This document shows positions 34,237 through 43,415 of a stretch of 64,000 nt of DNA, piece after piece. The notes beneath the pieces are model-generated. The model was not told the origin of the DNA. It was given only the letters and a program-made list of their open reading frames with translations, and did not search any database. Made by a program: the position numbers and the translations under genes. How positions within the stretch are numbered: position 1 is the first letter of the stretch; every line of letters starts with the position of its first letter. This DNA is from JASHPR01 sp963778075 (GTDB lineage: Bacteria; Actinomycetota; Actinomycetes; Streptosporangiales; Streptosporangiaceae), in the NCBI GenBank assembly GCA_963778075.1, contig CAVZTJ010000006.1, positions 1 to 64,000 of the forward strand, written 5' to 3'.

Positions 34237-37112
34237 TTAGCAGCCGCCGGTGCCCTCCCACGCGGCTACCGTGTCGTTTGCCGGGTAGCTGGCATCGGCG
34301 GTGTTGAAGCCGAAGGTCCGGTTGGCGACGTCGCCGCAGCTGGCGGTCTCCTCCACGCTGCTCCAGCTGCCGAGCGTGAACTTGTACTGGAACGCGGCCG
34401 CCGGAACGCCGGTGATGGTCAGCGTCCAGGTGTCCGGCCCGGTCTGGATCATCGGGTAGTCGGTGGCGACCCAGTCGTCCGACGACGGGACGCCGGTGCC
34501 GAGCACGTCGTAGTTGCCGGACAGGTAGACCGTGTCGGCGCTGGGGGTGTCCGACGGCACGGTGACGTTGATCACCGCGGTGGAGTCGCCGCAGGCGCCG
34601 GGCCCGGCCCAGTTCGCCACCGTGTCGTTGACCGTGCCGCCGTTCACGCTCATCGTGCGGTTGCCGGAGTAGCCGCAGTCGGCGGTCTCCTCCGCGTTGT
34701 TCCAGTTGCCGCCCAGGTCGTACTTGTAGGACAGCGTGGTGTCGGCGGCCGCCTCGACGGTCGCTGTCCACTTGTCCGCGCTCACCCGGGTCATCGGGAT
34801 GCCGTCGGCGGCCCAGTCGGACTGGCCGAGGCCGAGCGCGGACAGGTTGCCGTCCAGGTAGACCGTGTCGCCGGAGGCGTCGGTGTTCACCGGTACGGTC
34901 ACGTTCACGGTCTCCTTGACCGACCCGGTCACCGGGCAGCTGCCGTTCTGCACGCACGAGACCACGACCGCCGGGGTGTCCACGTCCTGCCCCGCGGAAA
35001 TGTCGATGGCCAGCCGCACGTACTGGGCCATGGACCACATCAGCGGGGTGGCCGAGTTGTCGGGCTGGCCGAAGGTGAACCCGCCGGTGCCCGTCGTGCC
35101 TGCCCAATCCTGCTCCGGGATCTGGTAGCTGGAGTTGGCGGCGCCCGCCATGGTCTCCAGCAGCGACTGCGCCCCGGGCAGGTTGCCGTCGGCCATGTCG
35201 TACTCGCCGCGCTCACCGCTCAGCACCGGCCACACGTTGCCGACCCCGGATCCGGTGTAGTCGCCGCCCGAGGCGGTCTCGCCGTACCCGTCGAAGTTGT
35301 ACCGGTGCCAGATCGGGCCCTCGGGCGTCTGCACCTCGAGTTCGGAGTCCACCACCGACAGCGTGTTCGTGATGTCGGTTGCCGTCGGCGACTTGATGCC
35401 GAGCCGGACCAGCTCGAGGAAGCTCGGGTCGACGCACGGTGCGGTCGTCGTGGCTGCCGCCGCCGTTGGCGATCGAGATCGACGCGCCCGAGTTCGGGTC
35501 GCCGTCCGGCGTGATCCGCAGGAAGTAGTCGCCGTTCCCGTACGGTCCCGTCGTCGTGTACGTGAGGCTGTCCACCTCGGACGCCCAGGACAGCGCCGTC
35601 GCCTGATAGGTCGCGGCGTCGCTGGTGGCGCCGTTGGCCTCGGCGATCGAGGCCGCGCATAGCAGCCCCGCGATCTCGGACGCCATGGTGGCCGGGGAGT
35701 AGCCGCTGTTCTCCTCCCAGCGTTCCTGCGGCGTGTACGGGCCGTTGGCGACCAGGTAGCTCGCCAGCAGCTGGATGTGGCTCCAGTCGCTCGAGCTGGT
35801 CGCACCGAGCTGGTAGGCGAGGATGATCGGGTCGGCCACCTCGTCCATCTGCAGCGATCCGAACACGGTCGTCCCGTTGAGGAAGGTGTTCTGCTTAACG
35901 GCGCCGCTCGACTCTTCCTCGTAGCTGAAGATGTACTGAAGCGCAGCGTTCGCGTCGGTGGTGTCACCGGCCGCGAGCAGAGCCGATGGCCATCTCGTAC
36001 TCGTCGCGGGTCCACACCACGTGGTAGCCGTGGCCGCCCGCGCTGTTCGGCGCTCACGCTGCTGCCCCAGGGATCGGTCGGCGATGCGGCATGAACGCGC
36101 CGGCGTACGTCTTGTCCTCGTCCGCCTTGAGCTCCATCAGCGAGACGTAGTACTGCTGCTTCGAGCTTGGCGCTGCCGGTGACCGAGGCGGGCGGCGCGT
36201 TCAGCCCGGCGAGCCAGGAGTGCCAGCCGGCCTCGAATGAGCTCTCCAGCGACGAGAACCCGGCCGCCAGGGACGCGGCCGCGTCCGAGATCGCCGCCGA
36301 CTCGGCTGGAGTCGAAGGCGAGCGCCAGCGTGAACGTGGTGGACCCGCTGGCGGCCACCGGGATCTGCGCGACCTGGACGACGTGCCCGGCGGTCGATGC
36401 CGTGGAGTAGGTAGAGGTCAGCGCCGTAGCTGTCGGTCGAGCTGCTCGCTGCCGTCGCTGGAGCGTGCCGACGTAGCCGGTGGTCGTCTGGGTGAAGCCG
36501 GCCGACGACGGCGAGCGCGCTGGACCACCGAGCCGTTGGAGGCCACCAGGTCGCCGCTGGTGGCGTCCGTGCCGCCGGTGTTGCCCATGCCGTCGTTGTT
36601 GAGCTACGGCAGGTAGTCGGCGTACAGCTGCAGCGGCGTGGACGGTCAGGTTGTCGAACGTGGTCTGGATCAGCACGACCGATCGGGACGGGTCGGCGAT
36701 GTAAGTCTTGGTGATCGTGAAGTCGCCGTTGGTCGCGGTGTTCACCTGCTGCCAGACCAGCGAGGTCGGGTCCACCAGGGAGATCGCGTGCGTGGTGTCG
36801 GCGGTTTCGGTGTCGGCGAACGACGAGCCGTTGGTGACGATGTACTGCAGCCCGAAGGTGTCCGGGGTGTCGGTCTCCGGGTAGAAGACGTTCTCCAGCT
36901 CGCCATCGCCGAGCGTGTACCAGACCTTGGAGATCGCTCCCGAGTGAGTCGGCGAAGCCCTGCAGGTTCGCCTCGTTCCACGTGGCGTTCGCGCCGGGTG
37001 CGCCGGGCGCGGCACCTTGCGCCAACGCGGGCCCGGCGGACACAAGTGCCCCTAACCCTGCGGCGATCGTGACCGCGACGGCCGCGGCCACTGATCTGCA
37101 CCTTATTTTCAC
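34237..37112 (-). pseudogene. Broken secreted GH15 glucoamylase with two C-terminal starch-binding-like modules
   Basis: A coherent protein can be read only by changing frame. It starts at GTG 37112 (GGAGG upstream) with signal peptide MKIRCRSVAAAVAVTIAAGL, then a Glucodextranase_N-like part (SGAISKVWYTLGDGELENVF). The GH15 catalytic part has VVWTRDEYEMAIG, QERWEENSGYSPATMASE and WPVLSGERGEY. Two repeated starch-binding-type modules follow (each with SYKYDLGGNWNN/QYKFTLGSWSS, EETA-C and NRT). Frame changes lie near 36955, 36650, 36305, 36165, 36095, 36052, 35975 and 35437, and a TAG replaces a codon at 36604-36606. The last 1.2 kb is intact. It is paralogous to the enzyme at 29468-33502. Confidence 0.8.
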
Positions 37113-37423
37113 GGCATCCTCCTTTCCGCATAACGTAGATTTCGCCGAAACGGTAAACCAGGCTCGTGGCCTGAAATATTTTAAAAATAATTCATAAAAC
37201 TTGCCTTAATGGCAGCGCCGGTAGCGTCGGAGCCATTGACGGCCCGGTGTTGACGACGTGATACTCCGTTCTGGGCCGGTATCGAGGTCCGGCCCGAAAT
37301 GGCTTGTCTGGGAGCGACCGGGAGCAATGGGTTGCGGAACTTCGCCGCAAGGTCGCTGATGCCACTGCGCCCGATCCCCGGGCGCTGACCCCTTGCCGGC
37401 ACGCACGGAAGGTCACCCCAGCG

Positions 37424-39397
37424 ATGCGTTTCGTCCCACTCTTGACGGCCAGGCCGCGCGGCGCACAGTCACCTGGCGCGCAGTCACGCGGCGCGCAGTT
37501 ACCCGGCGTGCAGTCAGGTGGCGCGCAGTCGCGCAGGGTCGGTCGGCACCGGTCTCAGCAGCACCGAACCGGGCGGCACCGCAGCCGGCGGCGCGGCTGG
37601 CCAGCCCGCCTGCTCCTGCCGTTCGGCTTGGCCCTCAGCCTTGCCATGCTCAGCGCCTCTCCGGCGCCCGCCTCGGCGCGCGGCGCGGCCAGCTCCGACG
37701 TGAGCGCGGCCACGGCGGACCCCGATGTCATCGTGCAGATGTTTGACTGGCCGTGGACGGCGATCGCCGCGGAGTGCACGAACGTGCTCGGCCCCGACGG
37801 GTACGGCGCGGTGCAGATCTCGCCGCCACAGGAAGCCGTCGTGCTGGCCGCCGACGGCTACCCGTGGTGGCAGGCCTACCAGCCGGTCGCCTACGACCTG
37901 AACTCGCGGTTCGGCACCGAAGCGCAGCTCGCCTCGATGGTCGCGACCTGCCACGCCGCCGGGATCAAGGTGTATGCCGACGTGGTGCTGCATCACATGA
38001 CCGCCGAGGCCAACGGCGGGGTGGGCGACAACGGCACCACGTTCCCGAACATGTACGACTACCCGCCGCTGTATGACCCGTCTGACTTCAGCAGCTGCCA
38101 GACCTCGATCACCGACTGGGACGATGAGTACCAGGTCTGGAACTGCCAGCTCGACGGGCTGGCCACTCTCAATACCAGCCTGACCTACGTGCAGGACCAG
38201 GAGGCCGCCTACCTCAACAGCCTGATCGCGCTCGGGGTAGACGGGTTCCGGTGGGACTCGGCAAAGGAGATGAACCCGGCCAGCATTGCCGCGATCGAGG
38301 CGCTGCTAACCAAGCCCGTCTTCGTCTACCAGGAAGTCGAGTATGGTGCCGGGCAGCCGGTCACGCCGGAGCTGTACGAGGGCACGGGCTCGCTGCTGGA
38401 ATACCGCTACGGCTGGGATCTCTACGACGCGTTCGTGTCCGGAACGCTCGCCTCGCTGAGCGACTTCGGCCCGTCCTGGAATTCGGCGGGCATGGTGCCG
38501 AGCGCCGACGCGGTCTCGTTCGTCGACGACCAGGACACCGAGCGGGACGGCGGCGCGCTGTATTACGCCGACGGTGCCGACTACGTCCTCGCCAACGTGT
38601 TCATGCTCGCCTGGGACTACGGCACGCCGATGGTGCTGTCCGACTACGCGTTCTCGAGCTACGACCAGGGGCCGCCGAGCGCCGGGGGGAACGCGGTCGC
38701 CGCGCCGGGCTGCGGAGAGGGAACCTGGGAGTGCGAGGAGCGCTGGCCCGCCATTGTTGGCATGGTGGGCTGGCACAACGCGGCGGGCACCGCACCGGTG
38801 GCGAACTGGTGGACCAACGGCGACAACGTGATCGCGTTCAGCCGCGGCTCGGCCGCTTGGGTCGCGATAAACGCGGAGAGTGCGCCCGTCACCGAGACCT
38901 TCAGCACTGGCTTGCCGGCCGGCACCTATTGCGACGTGATCAGCGGCGCCGCCGTGGGTGGGGCGTGCACCAGCACCGTAGTGGCGGTAAACGCGGCGGG
39001 CCAGGCCACGGTGACCGTGCCCGCGATGGGTGCGGTGGGCATCGACGTGAACGCGATGGCCACGGTCGCGATGGAGACCGTGACCGTAACCCTTCGGGGC
39101 GGCACCCCGTCCGGTGAGACCGTCTATCTGGCCGGGAACCTGTCCGTGCTCGGCGAGGGCGCGGTGGACTGGAACCCGGCGGGCATCGCGATGATCCCGC
39201 TGAGCCCAACGGAGTGGACGGCCGCTGTCACCGCGACCGCCAGCACCAGCCTGTCGTACAAGTACGACCTGGGGGGTAGCTGGGACAACGTGGAGGAGAC
39301 CGCCGACTGCGGCTACGTTGCCAACCGGACGATGAGTGTTGACGGCGGCTCCGTCGACGACACCGTGGCCGCCTGGGCCGGCCTCGGCGGCTGCTGA
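37424..39397 (+). CDS. Secreted alpha-amylase (GH13) with C-terminal starch-binding-like module
   Basis: About 657 residues. An Arg/Gln-rich 55-residue N-extension precedes the signal peptide (RLLLPFGLALSLAMLSASPA). The catalytic domain resembles Streptomyces amylases (FDWPWTAIAAECTNVLGPDG, AVQISPPQE). Nucleophile Asp278 in GFRWDSAKE, acid Glu304 in VYQEVEYG, Asp371 in VDDQDTER. Two normally conserved residues differ: region I reads DVVLHHM (His190 for Asn) and region IV has Gln370 where GH13 has His. The C-terminal 110 residues match the starch-binding modules of the broken glucoamylase. The start codon is uncertain; ATG 37424 is the best-placed. Confidence 0.85.
   Translation: MRFVPLLTARPRGAQSPGAQSRGAQLPGVQSGGAQSRRVGRHRSQQHRTGRHRSRRRGWPARLLLPFGLALSLAMLSASPAPASARGAASSDVSAATADPDVIVQMFDWPWTAIAAECTNVLGPDGYGAVQISPPQEAVVLAADGYPWWQAYQPVAYDLNSRFGTEAQLASMVATCHAAGIKVYADVVLHHMTAEANGGVGDNGTTFPNMYDYPPLYDPSDFSSCQTSITDWDDEYQVWNCQLDGLATLNTSLTYVQDQEAAYLNSLIALGVDGFRWDSAKEMNPASIAAIEALLTKPVFVYQEVEYGAGQPVTPELYEGTGSLLEYRYGWDLYDAFVSGTLASLSDFGPSWNSAGMVPSADAVSFVDDQDTERDGGALYYADGADYVLANVFMLAWDYGTPMVLSDYAFSSYDQGPPSAGGNAVAAPGCGEGTWECEERWPAIVGMVGWHNAAGTAPVANWWTNGDNVIAFSRGSAAWVAINAESAPVTETFSTGLPAGTYCDVISGAAVGGACTSTVVAVNAAGQATVTVPAMGAVGIDVNAMATVAMETVTVTLRGGTPSGETVYLAGNLSVLGEGAVDWNPAGIAMIPLSPTEWTAAVTATASTSLSYKYDLGGSWDNVEETADCGYVANRTMSVDGGSVDDTVAAWAGLGGC
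37457..37531. repeat. 15-bp in-frame tandem repeat (5 copies) in the amylase N-extension
   Basis: Encodes RGAQS, PGAQS, RGAQL, PGVQS and GGAQS in succession. It lies before the signal peptide, in a part unlikely to be folded. Confidence 0.8.
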
Positions 39398-39701
39398 GTG
39401 CACCGGATAGCCGGAGCGGGCAATTGGGACATGGGCCCTAACGGTCTTGAAATCGTATCCTTTGCGCGATGTTGTAACTTTCGCCTGGCCGTTATTCTGG
39501 CCGGGTCATTGCCCGGCAGGTCTGGCGGCGTGAGCGGTCCGGAGTTGCACGGCCGCGCCAGCCAGGCCTTCGCGGGCACATGGCTGATGGAGTGCCGAAC
39601 CGGCATTTTCTTCGAGTACCCGGGTAGCGAGCGGGGGCGCCACGTCCGCCGGACGTGGTCGTACACCCACGGAAGTCGTCGGGGACAGGAGGGATACCGG
39701 G
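39398..39701. other. Intergenic region upstream of the OmpR-type regulator
   Basis: No gene. Positions 39446-39500 are AT-richer (TTGAAATCGTATCCTTTGCG, then GTTGTAACTTTCGCC) and may hold the regulator promoter. A short hairpin GGCCGGGTCATTGCCCGGC lies near 39498. Confidence 0.4.
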
Positions 39702-40436
39702 TTGCCTGATAAGACCGTCATCCTGATCGTGGAAGATGACCAGAACATCGTGGACCTCGTCCGGTCGAACCTGTCCGTTCGCGGCCACGACGTGATCGTC
39801 TCGAAGAACGGTGAGTCCATCGAGCGGACGCTCGAGCTCCGCGTCCCTGACCTCGTGCTGCTCGACCTGATGCTGCCCGACGCCGACGGGTTCGAGCTGT
39901 GCCGCGAGATCCGCGAGCTGTCCGACGTCGGCATCATCGTCCTGTCGGCCCGGCGAGCCGAGACCGACAAGGTCCGCGCGCTCAACCTGGGCGCCGACGA
40001 CTACATGACCAAGCCCTTCGGCATCGAGGAGCTCCTGGCCAGGATCAACGCGACGCTCCGCCGGAGCAGGCCCGCGCCGGCCAGCGCGCCCGAGCCCACG
40101 GTCGTGACGATCGGAGACGTGGAGATCGACCTCGGAAGACGCCGGGTCACCAAGGCCGGCCTGGTGCACCTCACCCAGACGGAGTTCGCGCTGCTGCGCC
40201 AGTTCGCGGTCAGTCCCGGGGTGCTGCTCACGCATGCGACGCTGCTGCGGCGGGTCTGGGGGCCTGGGTATGAGACGCAGACGGAGTACACCCGCGTCTA
40301 TGTGGCCCGGCTTCGCGCGAAGCTCGAATCCCCCGGCGGTGAGCAGCTCTTCATCACCGAGCCGCGTTCGGGCTACCGGTTCGCGCTGCCGACGGCCGAC
40401 CGGATTCCGCTGGCCGCCTCCCGTGGCCCGGCCTGA
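39702..40436 (+). CDS. OmpR/PhoB-family response regulator
   Basis: 244 residues. Receiver domain with VEDDQNI, phosphoacceptor Asp in LVLLDLMLPDADG and Lys in YMTKPFG. C-terminal winged helix with LTQTEFALLRQF, RRVWGPGYETQTEYTRVYVARLR and GYRF, closest in style to KdpE. TTG start with GGAGG 9 nt upstream. No histidine kinase gene is adjacent, so it is an orphan. Three 9-bp repeats (GGCCACGTA type) follow its stop at once (40438-40464). Confidence 0.9.
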   Translation: MPDKTVILIVEDDQNIVDLVRSNLSVRGHDVIVSKNGESIERTLELRVPDLVLLDLMLPDADGFELCREIRELSDVGIIVLSARRAETDKVRALNLGADDYMTKPFGIEELLARINATLRRSRPAPASAPEPTVVTIGDVEIDLGRRRVTKAGLVHLTQTEFALLRQFAVSPGVLLTHATLLRRVWGPGYETQTEYTRVYVARLRAKLESPGGEQLFITEPRSGYRFALPTADRIPLAASRGPA

Positions 40437-40606
40437 GGCCACGTAGGCCACGTAGGCTACGGCGCCAGGCGCGAGATCCGCGCACCGCGCGCGAGCTGTG
40501 CGACACGCCGCGGATCTGGGCACCCGGTGCATCGTCCCAGATGACGGGCATGCGATCATCTATCTGGGGGACCCAAATTGATGAAACGGGGGACCGGCTC
40601 ATCAGG

Positions 40607-40651
40607 CTCGTCCTGGCGGAGCTCTGCTCGGCCAGGACGAGCTTTCTCTTT
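40607..40651 (+). terminator. Rho-independent terminator-like hairpin
   Basis: A perfect 11-bp stem (CTCGTCCTGGC, 40607-40617; GCCAGGACGAG, 40631-40641) with a 13-nt loop is followed by CTTTCTCTTT. It lies 170 nt after the OmpR-type regulator on the same strand and directly before a tandem array. Confidence 0.65.
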
Positions 40652-40670
40652 CCCGCACAGCTCCCGTCCG

Positions 40671-40812
40671 CGCCCAGCGCCGCGCTCTGCTTTCCCGCCC
40701 AGCGCGGCGCTCTGTTTTGCCCAGGCGGCGCTCTGCTTTCCCGCCCAGCGCGGCGCTCTGCTTTCCCGCCCAGCGCCGCGCTCTGCTTTCCGCCCAGCGC
40801 GACAGCTCTGCT
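40671..40812. repeat. 25-bp tandem array (6 copies)
   Basis: Units of the form CGCCCAGCGCSGCGCTCTGCTTTCC start at 40671, 40696, 40721 (shortened), 40742, 40767 and 40791. No spacers separate them, so this is not a CRISPR array. The rest of 40437-40933 holds no gene. Confidence 0.9.
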
Positions 40813-40936
40813 CCCGGGCTCGCCCGTTGTCTTCACGGGTTCGGTAAGCACATTTGGGACATATCATCCCTGGTCGTGACTGGAGCCCGTGAAGACTTGC
40901 GGCGATCAAAAGTTGCGGGACACGTAGGCTGCGGTG

Positions 40937-41287
40937 GTGTACCGGAAGACGCAGCAGCCCAAGGCGGAGGCGCTGACCCGGAGGGACAAGCGCGGGATCG
41001 CGATTGTCGGCGGGGTCTTGCTGGCCGTGTTCGTTGGGCTGGGGGTGTGGGCGGCCGTTAATCCCGGGGGGTACGGGCAGTCACACGATGGGTGCGTCAC
41101 GGTTAACGCGGCGAGTTCCACCGGCGGGGCCCTGCGGCACGCGTGCGGTTCCAGCGCCGTGGCCATGTGCAAGGCCGCGTTCGCGCACGATGACAAGCTG
41201 TCGCTGCTGACCAGGCCCCAGTGCCGGCTTGCTGGTCTCGGCCCAGCCTCGGCGCCCAAGGCGTCAGCCGCGCCGGCCTGCGGCTGA
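40937..41287 (+). CDS. Small membrane-anchored hypothetical protein
   Basis: About 116 residues: a basic cytosolic start, one transmembrane helix (GIAIVGGVLLAVFVGLGVWAA), and an outside part with four Cys (CVTV, HACGS, MCKA, QCRL) that could form disulphides. Family unknown. A TAGGCT box ends 6 nt before GTG 40937, suggesting a leaderless message; GTG 40934 is the alternative. Confidence 0.6.
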   Translation: MYRKTQQPKAEALTRRDKRGIAIVGGVLLAVFVGLGVWAAVNPGGYGQSHDGCVTVNAASSTGGALRHACGSSAVAMCKAAFAHDDKLSLLTRPQCRLAGLGPASAPKASAAPACG

Positions 41288-41431
41288 CCGCGGCCGAACC
41301 ACTTCGGCCAGGCCGTCGAGCCGGCTTATCCCTACCGGGATGCCTGAAGGTCCAAAGGTAAAAGCGAGTCAATTACCAACGGGCCCGGCGCGCCGGAGTC
41401 CGCAGCGGGCGATGAAAGCTGGCTGACCGCA

Positions 41432-41641
41432 GTGGCTGACATAGGGCAAGACCTTGTCGGGACCGTGGGGAGGGTAACTGTCTCGATCCCAGCGCACGGG
41501 CCGGGCGAGGTGCTGCTCCCGGTACGGGGCGGCACCGAGGCGTTTGCTGCCTGGTCGGACGAGCCGGTGCCCAGGCACAGCAGGGTCGCCGTGGTCGAGT
41601 GCATGTCGGCGCGTTCCGTCTTTGTCACGCTTCTGTCCTGA
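41432..41641 (+). CDS. NfeD-like OB-fold small protein
   Basis: 69 residues. VGTVGRVTVSIPAHGPGEVLL and VECMSARSVFVT resemble the C-terminal OB fold of NfeD-type proteins, here without the membrane part. NfeD proteins pair with flotillins, and the next gene is a flotillin-like SPFH protein whose ATG overlaps this TGA (TGATG at 41639-41643). GTG start. Confidence 0.65.
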   Translation: MADIGQDLVGTVGRVTVSIPAHGPGEVLLPVRGGTEAFAAWSDEPVPRHSRVAVVECMSARSVFVTLLS

Positions 41642-42381
41642 TGAGCAACTGGGAGCTGCATATGTTCTTCTGGCACGTACCTGCGCCCAACGAGGCGCTC
41701 CTGGTCTCCGGCTCCAAGCACCGGCGGCAGGACACCCAGTTCCGGATTGTGACTGGCCACGGCTGCTTCGTCATGCCGGTCAAGCAGAGGGCCCGGGTGC
41801 TCTCGCTCGCGCTTCAGGAAGCCGAGATCGTCGAGGACTGCATCACGAACCAGGGCATCCGACTCAACGTCCGCGCAGTGGCGGCGTTCAAGGTCGGGGA
41901 CGATCCGGTGTCGATCGCGAACGCCGCCCGCCGGTTCCTCTCCGAGCAAGGCCGGATGGAGGTCCTGGTCGGCCGGATCTTCGCCGGGCATCTCAGGTCC
42001 ATCGTGGGCGGGCTTACGGTCGAGCAGATCGTCAGGGAACGGGACCGGGTGGCCCAAGAGGTCAAGGACGGCAGCCACGGCGAGATGGAGAAGCTGGGCA
42101 TCGTCGTGGATGCCCTGGAGATCCAGGAGATCGAGGACTCTTCCGGCTACATCAGCAACCTTGCTGCCCCGCACGCTGCGGCGGTGGCAAGCCAGGCGCG
42201 CATCGCCCGCGCGCAAGCCGATCAGCAGGCAGCCGAGCAGGAGCAGCAGGCAGCGGCGATGAAGGCGCAATACGATCGCGACCTGATGATCAAGCAATCC
42301 GGCTTCTTGGCCGAGACCGAGCAGGCTAAGGCCCAGGCCGCGCAGGCCGGGCGCGGCAGGCGCGGAGGCTCCAGGGGCTGA
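41641..42381 (+). CDS. Flotillin-like SPFH-domain protein, shortened
   Basis: 246 residues. The SPFH/Band 7 domain covers about residues 8-160 (HVPAPNEALLVSGSKHRRQD, INLNV-type strands, ERDRVAQEVKDGSHGEMEKLG). A helical Ala/Gln-rich segment (about 165-235, QARIARAQADQQAAEQEQQ) then ends early. Typical actinobacterial flotillins have a further 200 residues of coiled coil. No N-terminal transmembrane helix is evident. It is coupled to the NfeD-like gene; flotillin-NfeD pairs organise membrane domains. Confidence 0.8.
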   Translation: MSNWELHMFFWHVPAPNEALLVSGSKHRRQDTQFRIVTGHGCFVMPVKQRARVLSLALQEAEIVEDCITNQGIRLNVRAVAAFKVGDDPVSIANAARRFLSEQGRMEVLVGRIFAGHLRSIVGGLTVEQIVRERDRVAQEVKDGSHGEMEKLGIVVDALEIQEIEDSSGYISNLAAPHAAAVASQARIARAQADQQAAEQEQQAAAMKAQYDRDLMIKQSGFLAETEQAKAQAAQAGRGRRGGSRG

Positions 42382-42517
42382 CCTCGCCCCGGCGTCCGCG
42401 CCCGAGGCGTCAGCAGCGTCGGCCGGGAACTGAGGACGGCCAATGCCGTAACGGATGAGGCCCGGCCGCGCCGGAAGGTGTCGCGCGGCCGGGCGGCGCG
42501 CTACGATCCGATCCGGT

Positions 42518-43192
42518 ATGGGAAAGATCAGGGTCGCGCTGGCCGAGGACCACGTGCTCCTCAGGGAGGGAATCTCCCGCCTGGTTGCGTCCAACGAGGA
42601 TTTCGAGCTGGTCGGGGTGGCATCCGACCTGCCGCAGCTGCTTGCTGTCGTGGGCGAGCAGGTCCCCGACGTTGTCGTGACCGACATCCGGATGCCGCCC
42701 ACCGGCACCGACGAGGGCATCAAGGCCGCCGCCTGGATCCGGCAGAACCACCCCGAGACCGGCGTGATTGTGCTGACCCAGTTCACCGCCCCCGGGTACG
42801 CGCTTGCCTTGCTCGAGCACGGCTCGGCCGGGCGCGGCTACCTGCTCAAGGAGCGGATCGGCAGCGTGGACGAGCTGGCCAGGGCAATCCGCGTGGTGGC
42901 GCAGGGCGGCTCGGTGATCGACCCCACGGTCGTCGACGAGCTGGTGCGCGCTCGCGCGCAGGAGCGCCAGTCGGGCCTGTCTTCACTGACCCCGCGGGAA
43001 GCCGAGATCCTGGCCGAGATGGCCCAAGGGAAGAGCAACTCCGCGATCGCCGCCACCTTGTTCGTCACCGAGCGCGCCGTGGAGAAGCACACCAACTCGA
43101 TCTTCGCCAAGCTGGGGCTCTCTGAGGAGAAGGACGTTAACCGCCGGGTCAAGGCGGTGCTGGTCTTCCTCAGCCAGCGGGAGGAACGTTGA
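42518..43192 (+). CDS. LuxR-family response regulator (LiaR-like)
   Basis: 224 residues. Receiver domain with LAEDHVLLREGI, phosphoacceptor Asp in VVVTDIRMPP and Lys in YLLKERIG. LuxR helix-turn-helix with LTPREAEILAEMAQGKSNSAIA and VEKHTNSIFAKLGL. ATG lies 10 nt after a TACGAT box. Its receiver is closely related to that of the cyclase fusion at 52694-54052. The likely partner is the histidine kinase at 44139-46283. Confidence 0.9.
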   Translation: MGKIRVALAEDHVLLREGISRLVASNEDFELVGVASDLPQLLAVVGEQVPDVVVTDIRMPPTGTDEGIKAAAWIRQNHPETGVIVLTQFTAPGYALALLEHGSAGRGYLLKERIGSVDELARAIRVVAQGGSVIDPTVVDELVRARAQERQSGLSSLTPREAEILAEMAQGKSNSAIAATLFVTERAVEKHTNSIFAKLGLSEEKDVNRRVKAVLVFLSQREER

Positions 43193-43300
43193 CGCGGGGC
43201 GGAAAGGTGACGCGGGGAGGACCCGTGGCGCGGGGCGGAAAGGTGACGCGGGGCGGAAAGGTGACGCGGGGAGGACCCGTGACGCGGGGACGAGCGGTGC
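43175..43300. repeat. 18-bp tandem array (6 copies) grown from the 3' end of a response-regulator gene
   Basis: Units at 43193-43210, 43211-43228, 43229-43246, 43247-43264, 43265-43282 and 43283-43300 have the form CGCGGGGMGGAMMSGTGA. The last 18 nt of the preceding gene, CAGCGGGAGGAACGTTGA (43175-43192), fit the same pattern. Four of the six copies still end in TGA. Confidence 0.8.
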
Positions 43301-43415
43301 CATGGGGCGGAACGAGGACGCCGGCGCTGGTCGGCGGCGCCGTGGGGGTGGCCACACCCTCGCTTTGCATGGCAGCACCCTCGGCAGCGGCCGTGGGCCG
43401 TGCGAGGCTGATCTT

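Noticed and set aside
40671..40812. Possible CRISPR array
   Set aside because: The 25-bp units are directly adjacent with no unique spacers, and no cas gene is present.
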